From the NCBI GenBank assembly GCA_035765045.1, contig DASTYI010000116.1, positions 1 through 19,470 of the forward strand: DNA of 19,470 nt, given 5' to 3'. The DNA is from Iamia sp035765045. GTDB taxonomy: Bacteria > Actinomycetota > Acidimicrobiia > Acidimicrobiales > Iamiaceae. The notes under the pieces were generated by a model that saw only the letters and a list, made by a program, of their open reading frames with translations, ran no database searches and was not told where the DNA came from. Position 1 is the first letter of the stretch. Each line of letters starts with the position of its first letter. Below, piece by piece: positions 1 to 6,731 of this stretch. The position numbers and the translations under genes were made by a program.

Positions 1-18
1 CTCACCGGAGGTCCACCC

Positions 19-732
19 ATGACGCTCACCGATCCCCGCCGGCTCGTCGCCGCCACCGTCGCCGCCGAGCCCTACGCCTGGCCCTACGACGGCGCCATCG
101 ACCTGGACCGGGTCGCCCTGGTCAACATCGACTGGCAGACCGACTTCTGCGGGCCCGGCGGCTACGTCGACGCCATGGGCTACGACCTGGGGCTGACCCG
201 GGCCGGGCTGGCGCCGACCGCCACCGTCCTCGCCGCCGCCCGCGAGCACGGCATCTTCGTGGTCCACACCCGCGAGGGCCACCACCCCGACCTGCGCGAC
301 TGCCCGCCCAACAAGCTGTGGCGCTCGCAGCAGATCGGCGCCGGGATCGGCGACTCCGGGCCGTGCGGGCGGATCCTCGTCCGGGGCGAGCCGGGGTGGG
401 ACATCGTCCCCGAGGTGTACCCGATCGAGGGCGAGGCGGTGATCGACAAGCCGGGCAAGGGCGCCTTCTACGCCACCGACCTCGACCTCGTGCTGCGGAC
501 CCGGGGCATCACCCACATCGTGCTGACCGGCATCACCACCGACGTCTGCGTCCACACGACGATGCGTGAGGCCAACGACCGTGGCTACGAGTGCCTGCTG
601 CTCTCGGACTGCACCGGCGCCACCGACGTCGGCAACTACGAGGCCGCCCTCAAGATGGTCACCATGCAGGGTGGCGTGTTCGGCGCCGTGGCCCCGTCGT
701 CGGCGCTGCTGGCCGCCCTGGCCTCGGCGTGA
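19..732 (+). CDS. Isochorismatase-family cysteine hydrolase, biuret amidohydrolase-like
   Basis: A 237-residue cytoplasmic amidohydrolase of the isochorismatase/N-carbamoylsarcosine hydrolase fold. The expected catalytic triad is visible: Asp38 (in NIDWQTDF), Lys144 (in IDKPGKGAF) and Cys177 (in TTDVCVHTT). The spacing Asp-106-Lys-33-Cys equals the spacing I recall for Rhizobium biuret hydrolase BiuH (Asp36/Lys142/Cys175). The family removes ammonia from ureides such as biuret, N-carbamoyl compounds or ureidoacrylate. The ATG follows GGAGG at 7-11. Its stop overlaps the GTG of the next gene, an allophanate-hydrolase-type amidase, which supports a biuret-to-allophanate step, but substrate choice remains inference. 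RutB-like ureidoacrylate hydrolase is an alternative. An upstream gene may end in the ATGA at 19-22, but only seven of its codons would be in the window. Confidence 0.88.
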   Translation: MTLTDPRRLVAATVAAEPYAWPYDGAIDLDRVALVNIDWQTDFCGPGGYVDAMGYDLGLTRAGLAPTATVLAAAREHGIFVVHTREGHHPDLRDCPPNKLWRSQQIGAGIGDSGPCGRILVRGEPGWDIVPEVYPIEGEAVIDKPGKGAFYATDLDLVLRTRGITHIVLTGITTDVCVHTTMREANDRGYECLLLSDCTGATDVGNYEAALKMVTMQGGVFGAVAPSSALLAALASA

Positions 733-2036
733 GCGGGTCGACCCGGCTGCCGTCCGACCTCTCGCTGCCGACCCTCCGGGCCGCCTACGCCGCCGGGCTC
801 CGCCCCGGCGCGCTGGTCGACGCCCTGCTGGAGCGGATCGAGGCCCAGGGGGACGACCACGTCTGGATCCACCGGGCCCCGGCGGGCGCCCTCCACGCCC
901 GTGCCGCCGAGATCGAGGCGCTCGACCCGGCCCTGCCGCTCTACGGCGTCCCCGTCGCCGTCAAGGACAACATCGACGTGGCCGGGATGCCGACCACCGC
1001 CGGCTGCCCGGCCTACGCCTACGTCCCCGAGGTCTCGGCCCCGACCGTCGACGCCCTCGTCGCCGCCGGGGCCCTGGTGGTCGGCAAGACCAACCTCGAC
1101 CAGTTCGCCACCGGCCTGGTCGGGGTGCGCTCGCCCTACGGCACGCCCCGGAACCCGGTCGCCCCCGGCACCATCCCGGGGGGCTCGTCCTCGGGGTCGG
1201 CCGTCGCCGTCGCCGCCGGCCTGGCCACCCTGGGCCTGGCCACCGACACCGCCGGCTCGGGCCGGGTGCCCGCCGCCCTCTGCGGCGTCGTCGGGCTCAA
1301 GCCCCCGCCCGGGTGGTCGTCCAACGGCGGCGTCGTCCCCGCCTGCCCGTCGTTCGACTGCGTCTCGGTCTTCGCCCCGACCCTCGACGACGCCCTGGCC
1401 GCCACCGCGGTGATGGGCCACCGGGTCGGCCCCGCGCCCGACCCCGACGCCCCGCTCCGCGTCGGGGTGCCGGCCGTCCCCGACCCGTTCGTCGAAGGAG
1501 AGCGGGCCGCCGCCTTCGCCGCCACCGTCGACCGCCTGGCCCGGCGGGCGACCCCCGAGCCGGTCGCCATGGACCCCTTCGTCGAGGCCGGGTCGCTGCT
1601 CTACGACGGCGCCCTCGTGGCCGAGCGCTACCAGGCCGTCGGCGCCTTCATCGAGGCCCACCCGGCCGACGTCCTCCCCGTGACCCGCGAGATCATCCTC
1701 GGCGGGGGCCGGTGCACCCCCGAGCAGCTGGCCGCCGACCGGCGCCGGCTGGCCGTGCTGCGGGAGCGGATCGCCCCGGTGTGGGACCGGGTCGAGGTGC
1801 TGGCCGTCCCCACCGTGCCCCGGACCTACACCGTCGAGGAGGTCGCCGCCGACCCGGTCCGGCTCAACGCCACGCTGGGCCGGTCCAACCAGTTCGCCAA
1901 CCTGCTCGGCCTGGCCGCCGTCGTCGTCCCCACCGGCACCACCCGCGCCGGCCTCCCGCTCGCCGTCACCCTCGTCGCCCCGCCCCGCCACGAGCCCGCC
2001 ATGCTCGCCCTCGCCGCCCACCTGGCGCGGTCCTGA
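729..2036 (+). CDS. Amidase-signature enzyme, allophanate hydrolase-like without the C-terminal domain
   Basis: A 435-residue amidase-signature enzyme. Lys79 (AVKDN), Ser153 (GGSSSGSA) and Ser177 (DTAGSGR) form the Ser-cisSer-Lys triad. The spacings of 74 and 24 match those I recall for AtzF (Lys91/Ser165/Ser189). The blocks LYGVPVAVKDNIDVAG, TNLDQFATGLVG and VPACPSFDCVS are typical of allophanate hydrolases, which cleave allophanate to ammonia and CO2 via an unstable carbamate. AtzF proteins are about 600 residues with a second C-terminal domain. Here the protein stops after the amidase domain, and no separate second-domain gene follows before the convergent globin gene. The GTG start overlaps the stop of the preceding hydrolase (GTGA), so the two are translationally coupled. 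The open frame extends further upstream, but this start removes a 138-base overlap with the hydrolase gene. Confidence 0.85.
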   Translation: MSGSTRLPSDLSLPTLRAAYAAGLRPGALVDALLERIEAQGDDHVWIHRAPAGALHARAAEIEALDPALPLYGVPVAVKDNIDVAGMPTTAGCPAYAYVPEVSAPTVDALVAAGALVVGKTNLDQFATGLVGVRSPYGTPRNPVAPGTIPGGSSSGSAVAVAAGLATLGLATDTAGSGRVPAALCGVVGLKPPPGWSSNGGVVPACPSFDCVSVFAPTLDDALAATAVMGHRVGPAPDPDAPLRVGVPAVPDPFVEGERAAAFAATVDRLARRATPEPVAMDPFVEAGSLLYDGALVAERYQAVGAFIEAHPADVLPVTREIILGGGRCTPEQLAADRRRLAVLRERIAPVWDRVEVLAVPTVPRTYTVEEVAADPVRLNATLGRSNQFANLLGLAAVVVPTGTTRAGLPLAVTLVAPPRHEPAMLALAAHLARS

Positions 2037-2081
2037 CGCCGGGCGAGGGGCGTGTCGGGGCGGGGGCTCCGCCGCCGGGCC

Positions 2082-2528
2082 TCAGGCCGGGCGACGCTGC
2101 GGCGGGGCGAGGCCGATGGTGACCGCGGCCTCGCCCGCCAGCTGGCGGCTGTGGACCCGGGCGACGCGGGCGGCGAGGGCCTTGGCCGCGTCGACGTGGG
2201 GCCCGCGCCAGCCCCCGTCGAGGGTCTCGTGGAACAGCTCCAGCCAGCGGACGAAGTGGGCGGCGGTGAACGGCTCCCGGGCGTGGATGCGCCGGTGGGC
2301 GGCCAGCGGGTTGCCGTCGTAGCCGTGCTGGCCGAGGAGCATCCGGCACCAGAAGGCGGTGATCTTCGGGAGGTGCTCGGCCCAGTCGACCCCGGCGACG
2401 TCCTCGAAGACCGGTCCGAGCAGGCCGTCCTGGGCCACGTCCTGGTAGAAGCGGCGCACCATCTCGGCGATCTCCTCGGGCGTGTCGAGGTCGCGGTCGG
2501 GGGCGGGTCGGGCGCTGGCGCGGCTCAC
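2082..2528 (-). CDS. Group III truncated haemoglobin
   Basis: A 148-residue small haem protein. The patterns LLGPVF, DWAEHL, FWCRMLLG, YDGNPLAAH and HFVRWLELFHET are characteristic of group III (P) truncated globins. His78 in NPLAAH is the likely proximal haem ligand. Members of this group bind O2 or NO and are linked to NO or redox stress, but the physiological role is often unknown. I chose the GTG at 2528 because the preceding frame shows no homology and because TACCGT (a TANNNT -10 box) lies exactly 7 bases upstream, the geometry of a leaderless transcript. No Shine-Dalgarno sequence is seen. It is divergent from an F420-type reductase gene and convergent with the amidase gene. Confidence 0.85.
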   Translation of the reverse strand: MSRASARPAPDRDLDTPEEIAEMVRRFYQDVAQDGLLGPVFEDVAGVDWAEHLPKITAFWCRMLLGQHGYDGNPLAAHRRIHAREPFTAAHFVRWLELFHETLDGGWRGPHVDAAKALAARVARVHSRQLAGEAAVTIGLAPPQRRPA

Positions 2529-2535
2529 GGGACCG

Positions 2536-2541
2536 ACGGTA
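2536..2541 (-). promoter_or_regulatory. Predicted -10 box of a leaderless globin transcript
   Basis: On the minus strand TACCGT fits TANNNT and ends 7 bases before the GTG start codon, so transcription would begin at or within a base of the start codon. No convincing -35 hexamer is visible. Inferred from spacing only. Confidence 0.45.
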
Positions 2542-2630
2542 CGCACGCCCCGCCGGGCCGACCAGGGCCGAAGGTCCCACGCTCCGACGGGGGGTGGACC
2601 AGCGGCCGTCCGCCTCCGCCGGGGGAGTGC

Positions 2631-2636
2631 TAGGAC
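2631..2636 (+). promoter_or_regulatory. Possible -10 box of a leaderless transcript for the F420-type reductase gene
   Basis: TAGGAC lies 6 bases before the GTG at 2643. It is a weaker match to TANNNT (last base C). GGGGGAG at 2621-2627 is too far upstream to act as a ribosome site for this start, which makes a leaderless start attractive. Confidence 0.3.
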
Positions 2637-2642
2637 AGGGCC

Positions 2643-3086
2643 GTGAGCGCCTTCGATGTCGAGTACGAGCCGAGCCCCTGGGGGCCGATCGCGGCCGAGG
2701 TCGAGCGCTACGAGCGCAGCGGCGGCACCGAGGCCAGCGAGCTGGTCGGCGACCAGTGGATCGTGCTGTGGACCCTCGGCGCCCGCTCGGGCAAGGTCCG
2801 CAAGACCCCGCTGGTCCGGGTGGCCGACGGCGAGGGCCGCTATGCCGTGATCGGGTCGATGGGCGGGGCGCCGACGCACCCGCAGTGGGTCCACAACGTC
2901 CGGGCCCGCCCCGTCGCCCGCCTCCAGGACGGGCCCACCGTCCGTGACTACGACGTCCGCGAGGTCACCGGCGACGAGAAGGCGACCTGGTGGGCCCGGG
3001 CCGTCGCCGTCTGGCCCGACTACGACGCCTACCAGGACGCCACCGAGCGCCAGATCCCCCTCTTCGTCCTCGAACCCTCGACCTGA
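2643..3086 (+). CDS. Nitroreductase-family deazaflavin (F420)-dependent oxidoreductase, DDN-like
   Basis: A 147-residue protein. The segment ARSGKVRKTPLVRV followed by YAVIGSMGG and HPQWVHNVRARP is the hallmark of the DDN/F420H2-dependent quinone reductase family, a split beta-barrel that binds coenzyme F420. Members reduce quinones or nitro compounds, often with broad substrate range. Length matches the family (about 140-155 residues). The GTG start is set by the conserved N-terminal part and a -10-like TAGGAC 6 bases upstream. It is divergent from the truncated globin gene (114-base gap), and joint control or a shared redox-stress role is possible but not shown. It ends at a large hairpin. 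Confidence 0.85.
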   Translation: MSAFDVEYEPSPWGPIAAEVERYERSGGTEASELVGDQWIVLWTLGARSGKVRKTPLVRVADGEGRYAVIGSMGGAPTHPQWVHNVRARPVARLQDGPTVRDYDVREVTGDEKATWWARAVAVWPDYDAYQDATERQIPLFVLEPST

Positions 3087-3097
3087 CGCCCCCCACC

Positions 3098-3155
3098 CCC
3101 CGAACTCGGTGGGATCCGTGACACCCTGGTGTCACCTATCCCACCGAGTTCGGGG
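3098..3155. terminator. Bidirectional hairpin terminator
   Basis: Perfect 18-bp arms, CCCCGAACTCGGTGGGAT at 3098-3115 and its complement at 3138-3155, enclose a second perfect 8-bp stem (GTGACACC/GGTGTCAC, 3118-3135) with a 2-base loop. The two stems are separated by 2x2 mismatched bases. It sits between convergent genes, and the stop codon of the minus-strand gene (3136-3138) lies inside the right arm. There is no T-tract, as is common for actinobacterial I-shaped terminators. Confidence 0.7.
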
Positions 3156-4071
3156 CGGTGGGGCGCTCGGTGGGGGTGAGGGTGGACAGCTCGGGGACGA
3201 GCTCGGTGCGGACCCGGTCGAGGCCGGCCTGCCAGGTGTCCCGGTCGGGGGACGGCAGCGAGAGGACCAGCCAGCCCACCCCCAGGGCGGCCATGTCGGC
3301 GCACTGGGCGAGGACCTCGTCGGCCGACCACTCCCGGCCCCGCCCCATGACGAGGGCCGGGACCATGTAGGCGACCTCGATCGGCGTGGCCCGCCCGGCG
3401 GCGGCGGCCCGCTCGTCGAGCAGGGCGATCCCGGCGGCCAGGTCGTCGAGCCCGGCCATCGCCGTGGTGCGGGTGGCGGCGGCGACGGCCCCGGGTGAGG
3501 GGAACGGGCTCCAGCCGTCGCCCAGCTCGGCGGCCCGACGGACGGCCCGCCGGCTGTTCCCGCCGATCCACACCGGCGGCCCGCCGGCCCGGGCCGGGAG
3601 GGGGTGGAGGCGGCGCCCGTCGATCGTCTCGCCGGCCCACGCCCGCCGGCACAGGGCGAGGGTGTCGTCGGTCCGCTGGTTGCGCCCGTCGAGGGCGACG
3701 CCGAGCGCGGCCATCTCGCCCTCGAGGTAGCCGGCGCCGACGCCGAGGATCAGCCGCCCCCCGGAGAGCTGGTCGAGGGTGGCGGTGGCGTGGGCCACCA
3801 GCCACGGGTGGCGGTAGGCGGCGACGTAGAGGTTGGTGTGGAGGCGGAGGGTCGTCGTGGCCTCGGCCGCCACCGCCAGGGCGACCATCGGGTCGAGCGC
3901 CCGGTGCCCGCCGCCGGCCAGCCAGGCGTCGTCGGGGGCGGGGTGGTCGGTGACGAAGGCGGCGTCGACGCCCGCCGCCTCGACCGCACGCGCCAGCGGG
4001 CCGAGGGGCGTGACGCCGTCGAGCACGAGGTCGGTGGGGAGGCCGAGGCTGGTGCGCACGTTCTCCAGCAT
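3136..4071 (-). CDS. LLM-class F420-dependent oxidoreductase
   Basis: A 311-residue luciferase-like monooxygenase-fold protein (TIM barrel). Family features visible are AGVDAAFVTDHPAPDDAWL near residues 33-51, LRLHTNLYVAAYRHPWLVA, the DQLSGGRLILGVGAGYLEGEM block that binds the phosphate of the cofactor, and PPVWIGGNSRRAVRRAAELGDGW. In actinobacteria this subgroup mostly uses coenzyme F420 rather than FMN for hydride transfer. The ATG at 4071 is preceded by AGGGGAT. The upstream gap to the divergent cupin gene holds an operator palindrome (4094-4106), which places the gene in the predicted TetR regulon. Substrate unknown. The C-terminus (NSVG) is encoded inside the terminator hairpin. Confidence 0.88.
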   Translation of the reverse strand: MLENVRTSLGLPTDLVLDGVTPLGPLARAVEAAGVDAAFVTDHPAPDDAWLAGGGHRALDPMVALAVAAEATTTLRLHTNLYVAAYRHPWLVAHATATLDQLSGGRLILGVGAGYLEGEMAALGVALDGRNQRTDDTLALCRRAWAGETIDGRRLHPLPARAGGPPVWIGGNSRRAVRRAAELGDGWSPFPSPGAVAAATRTTAMAGLDDLAAGIALLDERAAAAGRATPIEVAYMVPALVMGRGREWSADEVLAQCADMAALGVGWLVLSLPSPDRDTWQAGLDRVRTELVPELSTLTPTERPTAPNSVG

Positions 4072-4093
4072 GGCATCCCCTGTGACGGTTGTC

Positions 4094-4106
4094 AGAACAC
4101 TGTTCT
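4094..4106. promoter_or_regulatory. Predicted TetR operator, site A
   Basis: AGAACACTGTTCT, an inverted repeat of AGAACA/TGTTCT around a central C, in the gap between the divergent LLM oxidoreductase and cupin genes. TACGGT at 4117-4122 could be the -10 box of the cupin promoter, putting the operator at its -35 position. A second right half-site, CGTTCT at 4123-4128, belongs to a weak copy (7 of 13 bases) centred 22 bp downstream. The same motif recurs at 6707, 9601 and 15867. Confidence 0.7.
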
Positions 4107-4158
4107 TGTGATTGGCTACGGTCGTTCTGCACCGAGACCACGATCAAGGGGATCCACC

Positions 4159-4488
4159 ATGTCGCAGCAGGCTCTGGGCGAGGTCGGCACCAAGAAGCTG
4201 TTCGAGAACGACCGCGTCATCGTCTGGGAGATGCGCCTCGCCCCGGGCGAGAAGGAGCAGGTCCACAAGCACGAGCACGACTACCTCATGATCCAGATCG
4301 AGGGCGACCGGATGGCCGCCGACATCGAGCCCGGCTCGGAGGGCACGTGGGGCGCCATGGCCGGCACCCGGGTCGAGGGCGACGTCTTCAACGGCAACGT
4401 GCTGTTCGCCGACAAGGGCGGCATCGAGGCCGCCGTCAACATCGGCGAGAAGCCGTTCTACGAGATCATCGTCGAGCTCAAGGACTGA
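4159..4488 (+). CDS. Small cupin-domain protein
   Basis: A 109-residue single-domain cupin. The first motif is clear: PGEKEQVHKHEHDYLMIQIEG with His36, His38 and His40, and a candidate Glu48. The second cupin motif near residues 86-96 (ADKGGIEAAVNIG) keeps the Gly and Asn pattern but lacks the usual His. A metal site, if present, would therefore be formed by the first motif alone. Small cupins near catabolic genes act as isomerases, decarboxylases, dioxygenases or ligand-binding proteins, and I cannot tell which here. The ATG at 4159 is preceded by AAGGGGAT. The stop is 4 bases before the GTG of the ligase gene, so the two form an operon under operator site A. Confidence 0.8.
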   Translation: MSQQALGEVGTKKLFENDRVIVWEMRLAPGEKEQVHKHEHDYLMIQIEGDRMAADIEPGSEGTWGAMAGTRVEGDVFNGNVLFADKGGIEAAVNIGEKPFYEIIVELKD

Positions 4489-4492
4489 CCGG

Positions 4493-5962
4493 GTGGAGCT
4501 GCTCGTCGGCGACGTCTTCCGCAACGCCGCCCGGGCCGTCCCCCACCGGCGCGCCTTCGCCTTCGGCGATCGCACCCTCACCTTCGGCGAGCTCGACCGG
4601 GCCGGCAACCGCCTGGCCCACGCCCTGCGGGCCGAGGGGATCGGGCTCGGCGACCGGGTGGCGGTGTGGAGCGACTCGTGCGTCGACCTGGTGCCGCTGT
4701 TCGTGGCCCTGGCCAAGCTGGGCGCCGTCTTCGCCCCGCTGAACACCCGGCTCGGGGTCGACGAGGCCGCCCCGGTGGCCGAGATGGCTCGCCCCGCCCT
4801 GCTGCTGGTCGACCCGGCCCGGTTCGCCGACGGCGCCGCCCTGGCCGGGCGCGTCGGCGTGCCGTGGCGCGCCCTCGGGGACGGCCCGACCGGGCCCGAC
4901 GCCCCCGACGACGACCCCGGCGAGGTCGCCGGCCTGACCGGCGCCAGCCCCCACGTCCTCTTCGCCACCAGCGGGAGCACCGGCCGGCCCAAGGGCGTGG
5001 TCGTCAGCCACCGGGCCTCGGTGATGCGCTGCCACCCCGGCGCCCAGATCGAGCCCCGCGGCACCCTCGTGTGCCCCTTCCCCCTGTTCCACATGGCGGC
5101 GTGGACGCTGTCGATGCAGCAGTGGCACGCCCGCGGCGGGATGGTCTTCACCGCCTCGGCCGACGGCGCCGAGATCTGCCGGGCGATCGAGGCCCACCGG
5201 GCCAACCGGGCCTACCTGATCCCCGCCGTCTGGCGCCGGGTCCTCGACCACCTGGCCACGCCCGAGGGCGCCGGTTGCGATCTGTCGTCGCTCCGCTTCG
5301 CCGACTCGGGCACGTCGGCCACCCCGCCCGAGCTGCTGGCCGACCTGCGGGCGGCGCTGCCCGATGCCGTGCTCCGGGTCTTCTACGGCTCGACCGAGGC
5401 GGCCAACGTGCTGGCCCGGGACGAGGCCGAGGCCGACGAGAGGCCGGGGTCGTGCGGCGTGCCCAGCCCGCTGGTGCAGGTGCGGGTGGCCGACGACGGC
5501 GAGCTGCTCGTCCGCAGCCCGCTGCTGTTCGACGAGTACTTCGGGGACCCGGAGGCCACCGCCGCCGCCTTCGTCGACGGCTGGTACCGCACCGGCGACA
5601 AGGTCGAGGCCGACGAGGACGGGCACCTGTCGATCACCGGCCGGGTCAACGACGTGATCCGCACCGGGGGCGAGGGTGTCGACCCGACCGAGGTCGAGGG
5701 CGTGCTGCGCACCCACCCGGCCGTCGACGACGTCGCCGTGGTCGGGCTGCCCGACGCCCGCTGGGGTGAGCTGGTGTGCGCCGTGGTGGTGCCGGTCGAC
5801 GGTGTCGTCCCCTCAGTCGAGGACCTGCGCCGCCACGGCGCCGACCACCTGGCGCCCTACAAGCTGCCCCGCCGGGTCGAGGCGGTCGACGTCATCCCCC
5901 GCACCCTGGCCACCCACCAGGTCCAGCGGGCCCTCGTCCTCGAACGCCTCGCCAGCGCCTAG
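4493..5962 (+). CDS. Class I adenylate-forming enzyme (acyl-CoA ligase-like) with altered A10 motif
   Basis: A 489-residue ANL-superfamily protein. Visible motifs: P-loop TSGSTGRPKG at 159-168, aromatic/adenine block FYGSTEA, GWYRTGDK, and hinge GRVNDVIRTGGEGVDPTEVE. These enzymes activate a carboxylate with ATP and then transfer it to CoA. The C-terminal A10 motif, normally PRT.TGK.QR with the adenylation lysine, reads PRTLATHQVQR at 469-479: the lysine position holds His475/Gln476, with one extra residue. In well-studied ligases, loss of this lysine cripples adenylation but not thioester formation, so activity may be altered. The GTG start lies 4 bases after the cupin stop, with AGGA at 4481-4484. 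It ends just before a palindrome shared with the convergent TetR gene. Confidence 0.88.
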   Translation: MELLVGDVFRNAARAVPHRRAFAFGDRTLTFGELDRAGNRLAHALRAEGIGLGDRVAVWSDSCVDLVPLFVALAKLGAVFAPLNTRLGVDEAAPVAEMARPALLLVDPARFADGAALAGRVGVPWRALGDGPTGPDAPDDDPGEVAGLTGASPHVLFATSGSTGRPKGVVVSHRASVMRCHPGAQIEPRGTLVCPFPLFHMAAWTLSMQQWHARGGMVFTASADGAEICRAIEAHRANRAYLIPAVWRRVLDHLATPEGAGCDLSSLRFADSGTSATPPELLADLRAALPDAVLRVFYGSTEAANVLARDEAEADERPGSCGVPSPLVQVRVADDGELLVRSPLLFDEYFGDPEATAAAFVDGWYRTGDKVEADEDGHLSITGRVNDVIRTGGEGVDPTEVEGVLRTHPAVDDVAVVGLPDARWGELVCAVVVPVDGVVPSVEDLRRHGADHLAPYKLPRRVEAVDVIPRTLATHQVQRALVLERLASA

Positions 5963-5967
5963 GTCAT

Positions 5968-6002
5968 GACCGCCTCAAGGTGCCAGGCACCTTGAGGCGG
6001 TC
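5968..6002. terminator. Perfect palindrome, likely bidirectional terminator
   Basis: Arms GACCGCCTCAAGGTGCC (5968-5984) and its exact complement (5986-6002) flank a single central A. It lies between the convergent ligase (ends 5962) and TetR (ends 6017) genes. The fold would give a 16-bp stem with a 3-base loop. The core GGTGCC-A-GGCACC is unusually perfect and may be a dispersed repeat rather than a one-off terminator. Confidence 0.65.
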
Positions 6003-6016
6003 GCAGATCCTGGAGC

Positions 6017-6691
6017 TCAGGCGAGGTCGAGGGCGCGGTCGACGAAGCGGACGAGGGCCTTGACCTCGGCGGGGGTGGGGGTGGTGCGGGCCAGGACGTG
6101 GGTCTGCATGGCCGAGGTGGTGAGGTGGTAGATCGCCAGGGCGTCGGCCCGGGGGTCGGGCGACTCGGCCAGGGCGTCCTCGACGGCCTCGGTGATCGCC
6201 GCCTCCAGCAGGTCGACGACGGCGTCGATCGACGCCTGCTGGGCCTCGGGGTGCTGGTCGGCCAGCCGGCCCAGGTTGGTGAGGAAGGGCCGGGTGCGGG
6301 CCGCCGCCCCGGGGTCGATGGCCTGGGCCATCACGCCCTCGATCCAGGCCCGGATGGCGGTCGGGGGGGTGCGGGTCTTCTCCATCCGGTGCTCGAGGTA
6401 CTCGGCCAGCCGGCGCCGGCCGTCGTCGAGCAGGACGAGGAGGAGGTCGTCCTTGCTGGGGAAGTGGCGGTAGAAGGCCTGGGTCGACAGGCCCGCCTCG
6501 CTGAGGATGTCGCGCATGCGGGGGTCGACGTCGCCGGTGCGCTCGATCACCCGGTAGGCGGCGTCGACGATGCGGGCGATCTCCTCGGCGGCGGCGTCGT
6601 AGCGGTCGCGAAGGGTGCGGTTGATGGCGGCCTGGACGAGGGGGCTCTCGTGCCGGTCGGCGTCGGGGGCGGGCTGGGGCTGGCGCGGCAT
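6017..6691 (-). CDS. TetR/AcrR-family transcriptional regulator
   Basis: A 224-residue regulator. A helix-turn-helix lies at about 58-82: RMRDILSEAGLSTQAFYRHFPSKDDLL, the classic TetR recognition-helix and YRHFPSKDDL pattern. The C-terminal half (ligand and dimer domain) is variable, with a segment RTRPFLTNLGRLADQHPEAQ seen in regulators of acyl-CoA-type catabolic genes. The first 30 residues are a charged, probably flexible extension. The ATG at 6691 is preceded by AAGGA at proper distance. Its upstream region carries the best operator pair of the window (6707-6741), so it is probably autoregulated. It also probably controls the divergent oxidoreductase operon and, through sites A, C and D, its neighbours. 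The inducer, perhaps an acyl-CoA, is unknown. Confidence 0.92.
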   Translation of the reverse strand: MPRQPQPAPDADRHESPLVQAAINRTLRDRYDAAAEEIARIVDAAYRVIERTGDVDPRMRDILSEAGLSTQAFYRHFPSKDDLLLVLLDDGRRRLAEYLEHRMEKTRTPPTAIRAWIEGVMAQAIDPGAAARTRPFLTNLGRLADQHPEAQQASIDAVVDLLEAAITEAVEDALAESPDPRADALAIYHLTTSAMQTHVLARTTPTPAEVKALVRFVDRALDLA

Positions 6692-6701
6692 GGCGGAGTC
6701 C

Positions 6702-6731
6702 TTGGCAGAACGCTGTTCTGAGAACTAGGGT
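6702..6731 (+). promoter_or_regulatory. Promoter of the oxoacid:ferredoxin oxidoreductase operon
   Basis: A -35 like TTGGCA (6702-6707) and a -10 TAGGGT (6726-6731, TANNNT) are separated by 18 bases. The predicted operator occupies the spacer, so a bound repressor would block RNA polymerase. Start of transcription would be near 6738. Confidence 0.5.
6707..6719. promoter_or_regulatory. Predicted TetR operator, site B1
   Basis: AGAACGCTGTTCT, the exact reverse complement of site C1 at 9601-9613. Its right arm GTTCT is also the left arm of an overlapping palindrome GTTCTGAGAAC (6715-6725), giving three arms in a row. Located between the TetR gene and the divergent oxidoreductase operon. Confidence 0.72.

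Noticed and set aside
2..22. Possible end of an upstream gene in an ATGA overlap with the first hydrolase
   Set aside because: Only seven codons are in the window, with no features to support it; also compatible with a plain leader sequence.
636..2021. 461-residue minus-strand open frame, Gly/Asp/Val-rich
   Set aside because: Antisense shadow of the amidase gene with no recognisable motif and a composition typical of GC-rich reverse frames.
2078..2088. GGCCT-C-AGGCC inverted repeat at the globin 3' end as a terminator
   Set aside because: Only a 5-bp stem with no room for a loop; not convincing next to the other three hairpins.
566..2122. 518-residue Arg/Pro-rich open frame overlapping the hydrolase and amidase genes
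   Set aside because: Out-of-frame shadow in very GC-rich DNA; low-complexity Arg/Pro/Gly composition, while the other frame has clear catalytic motifs.
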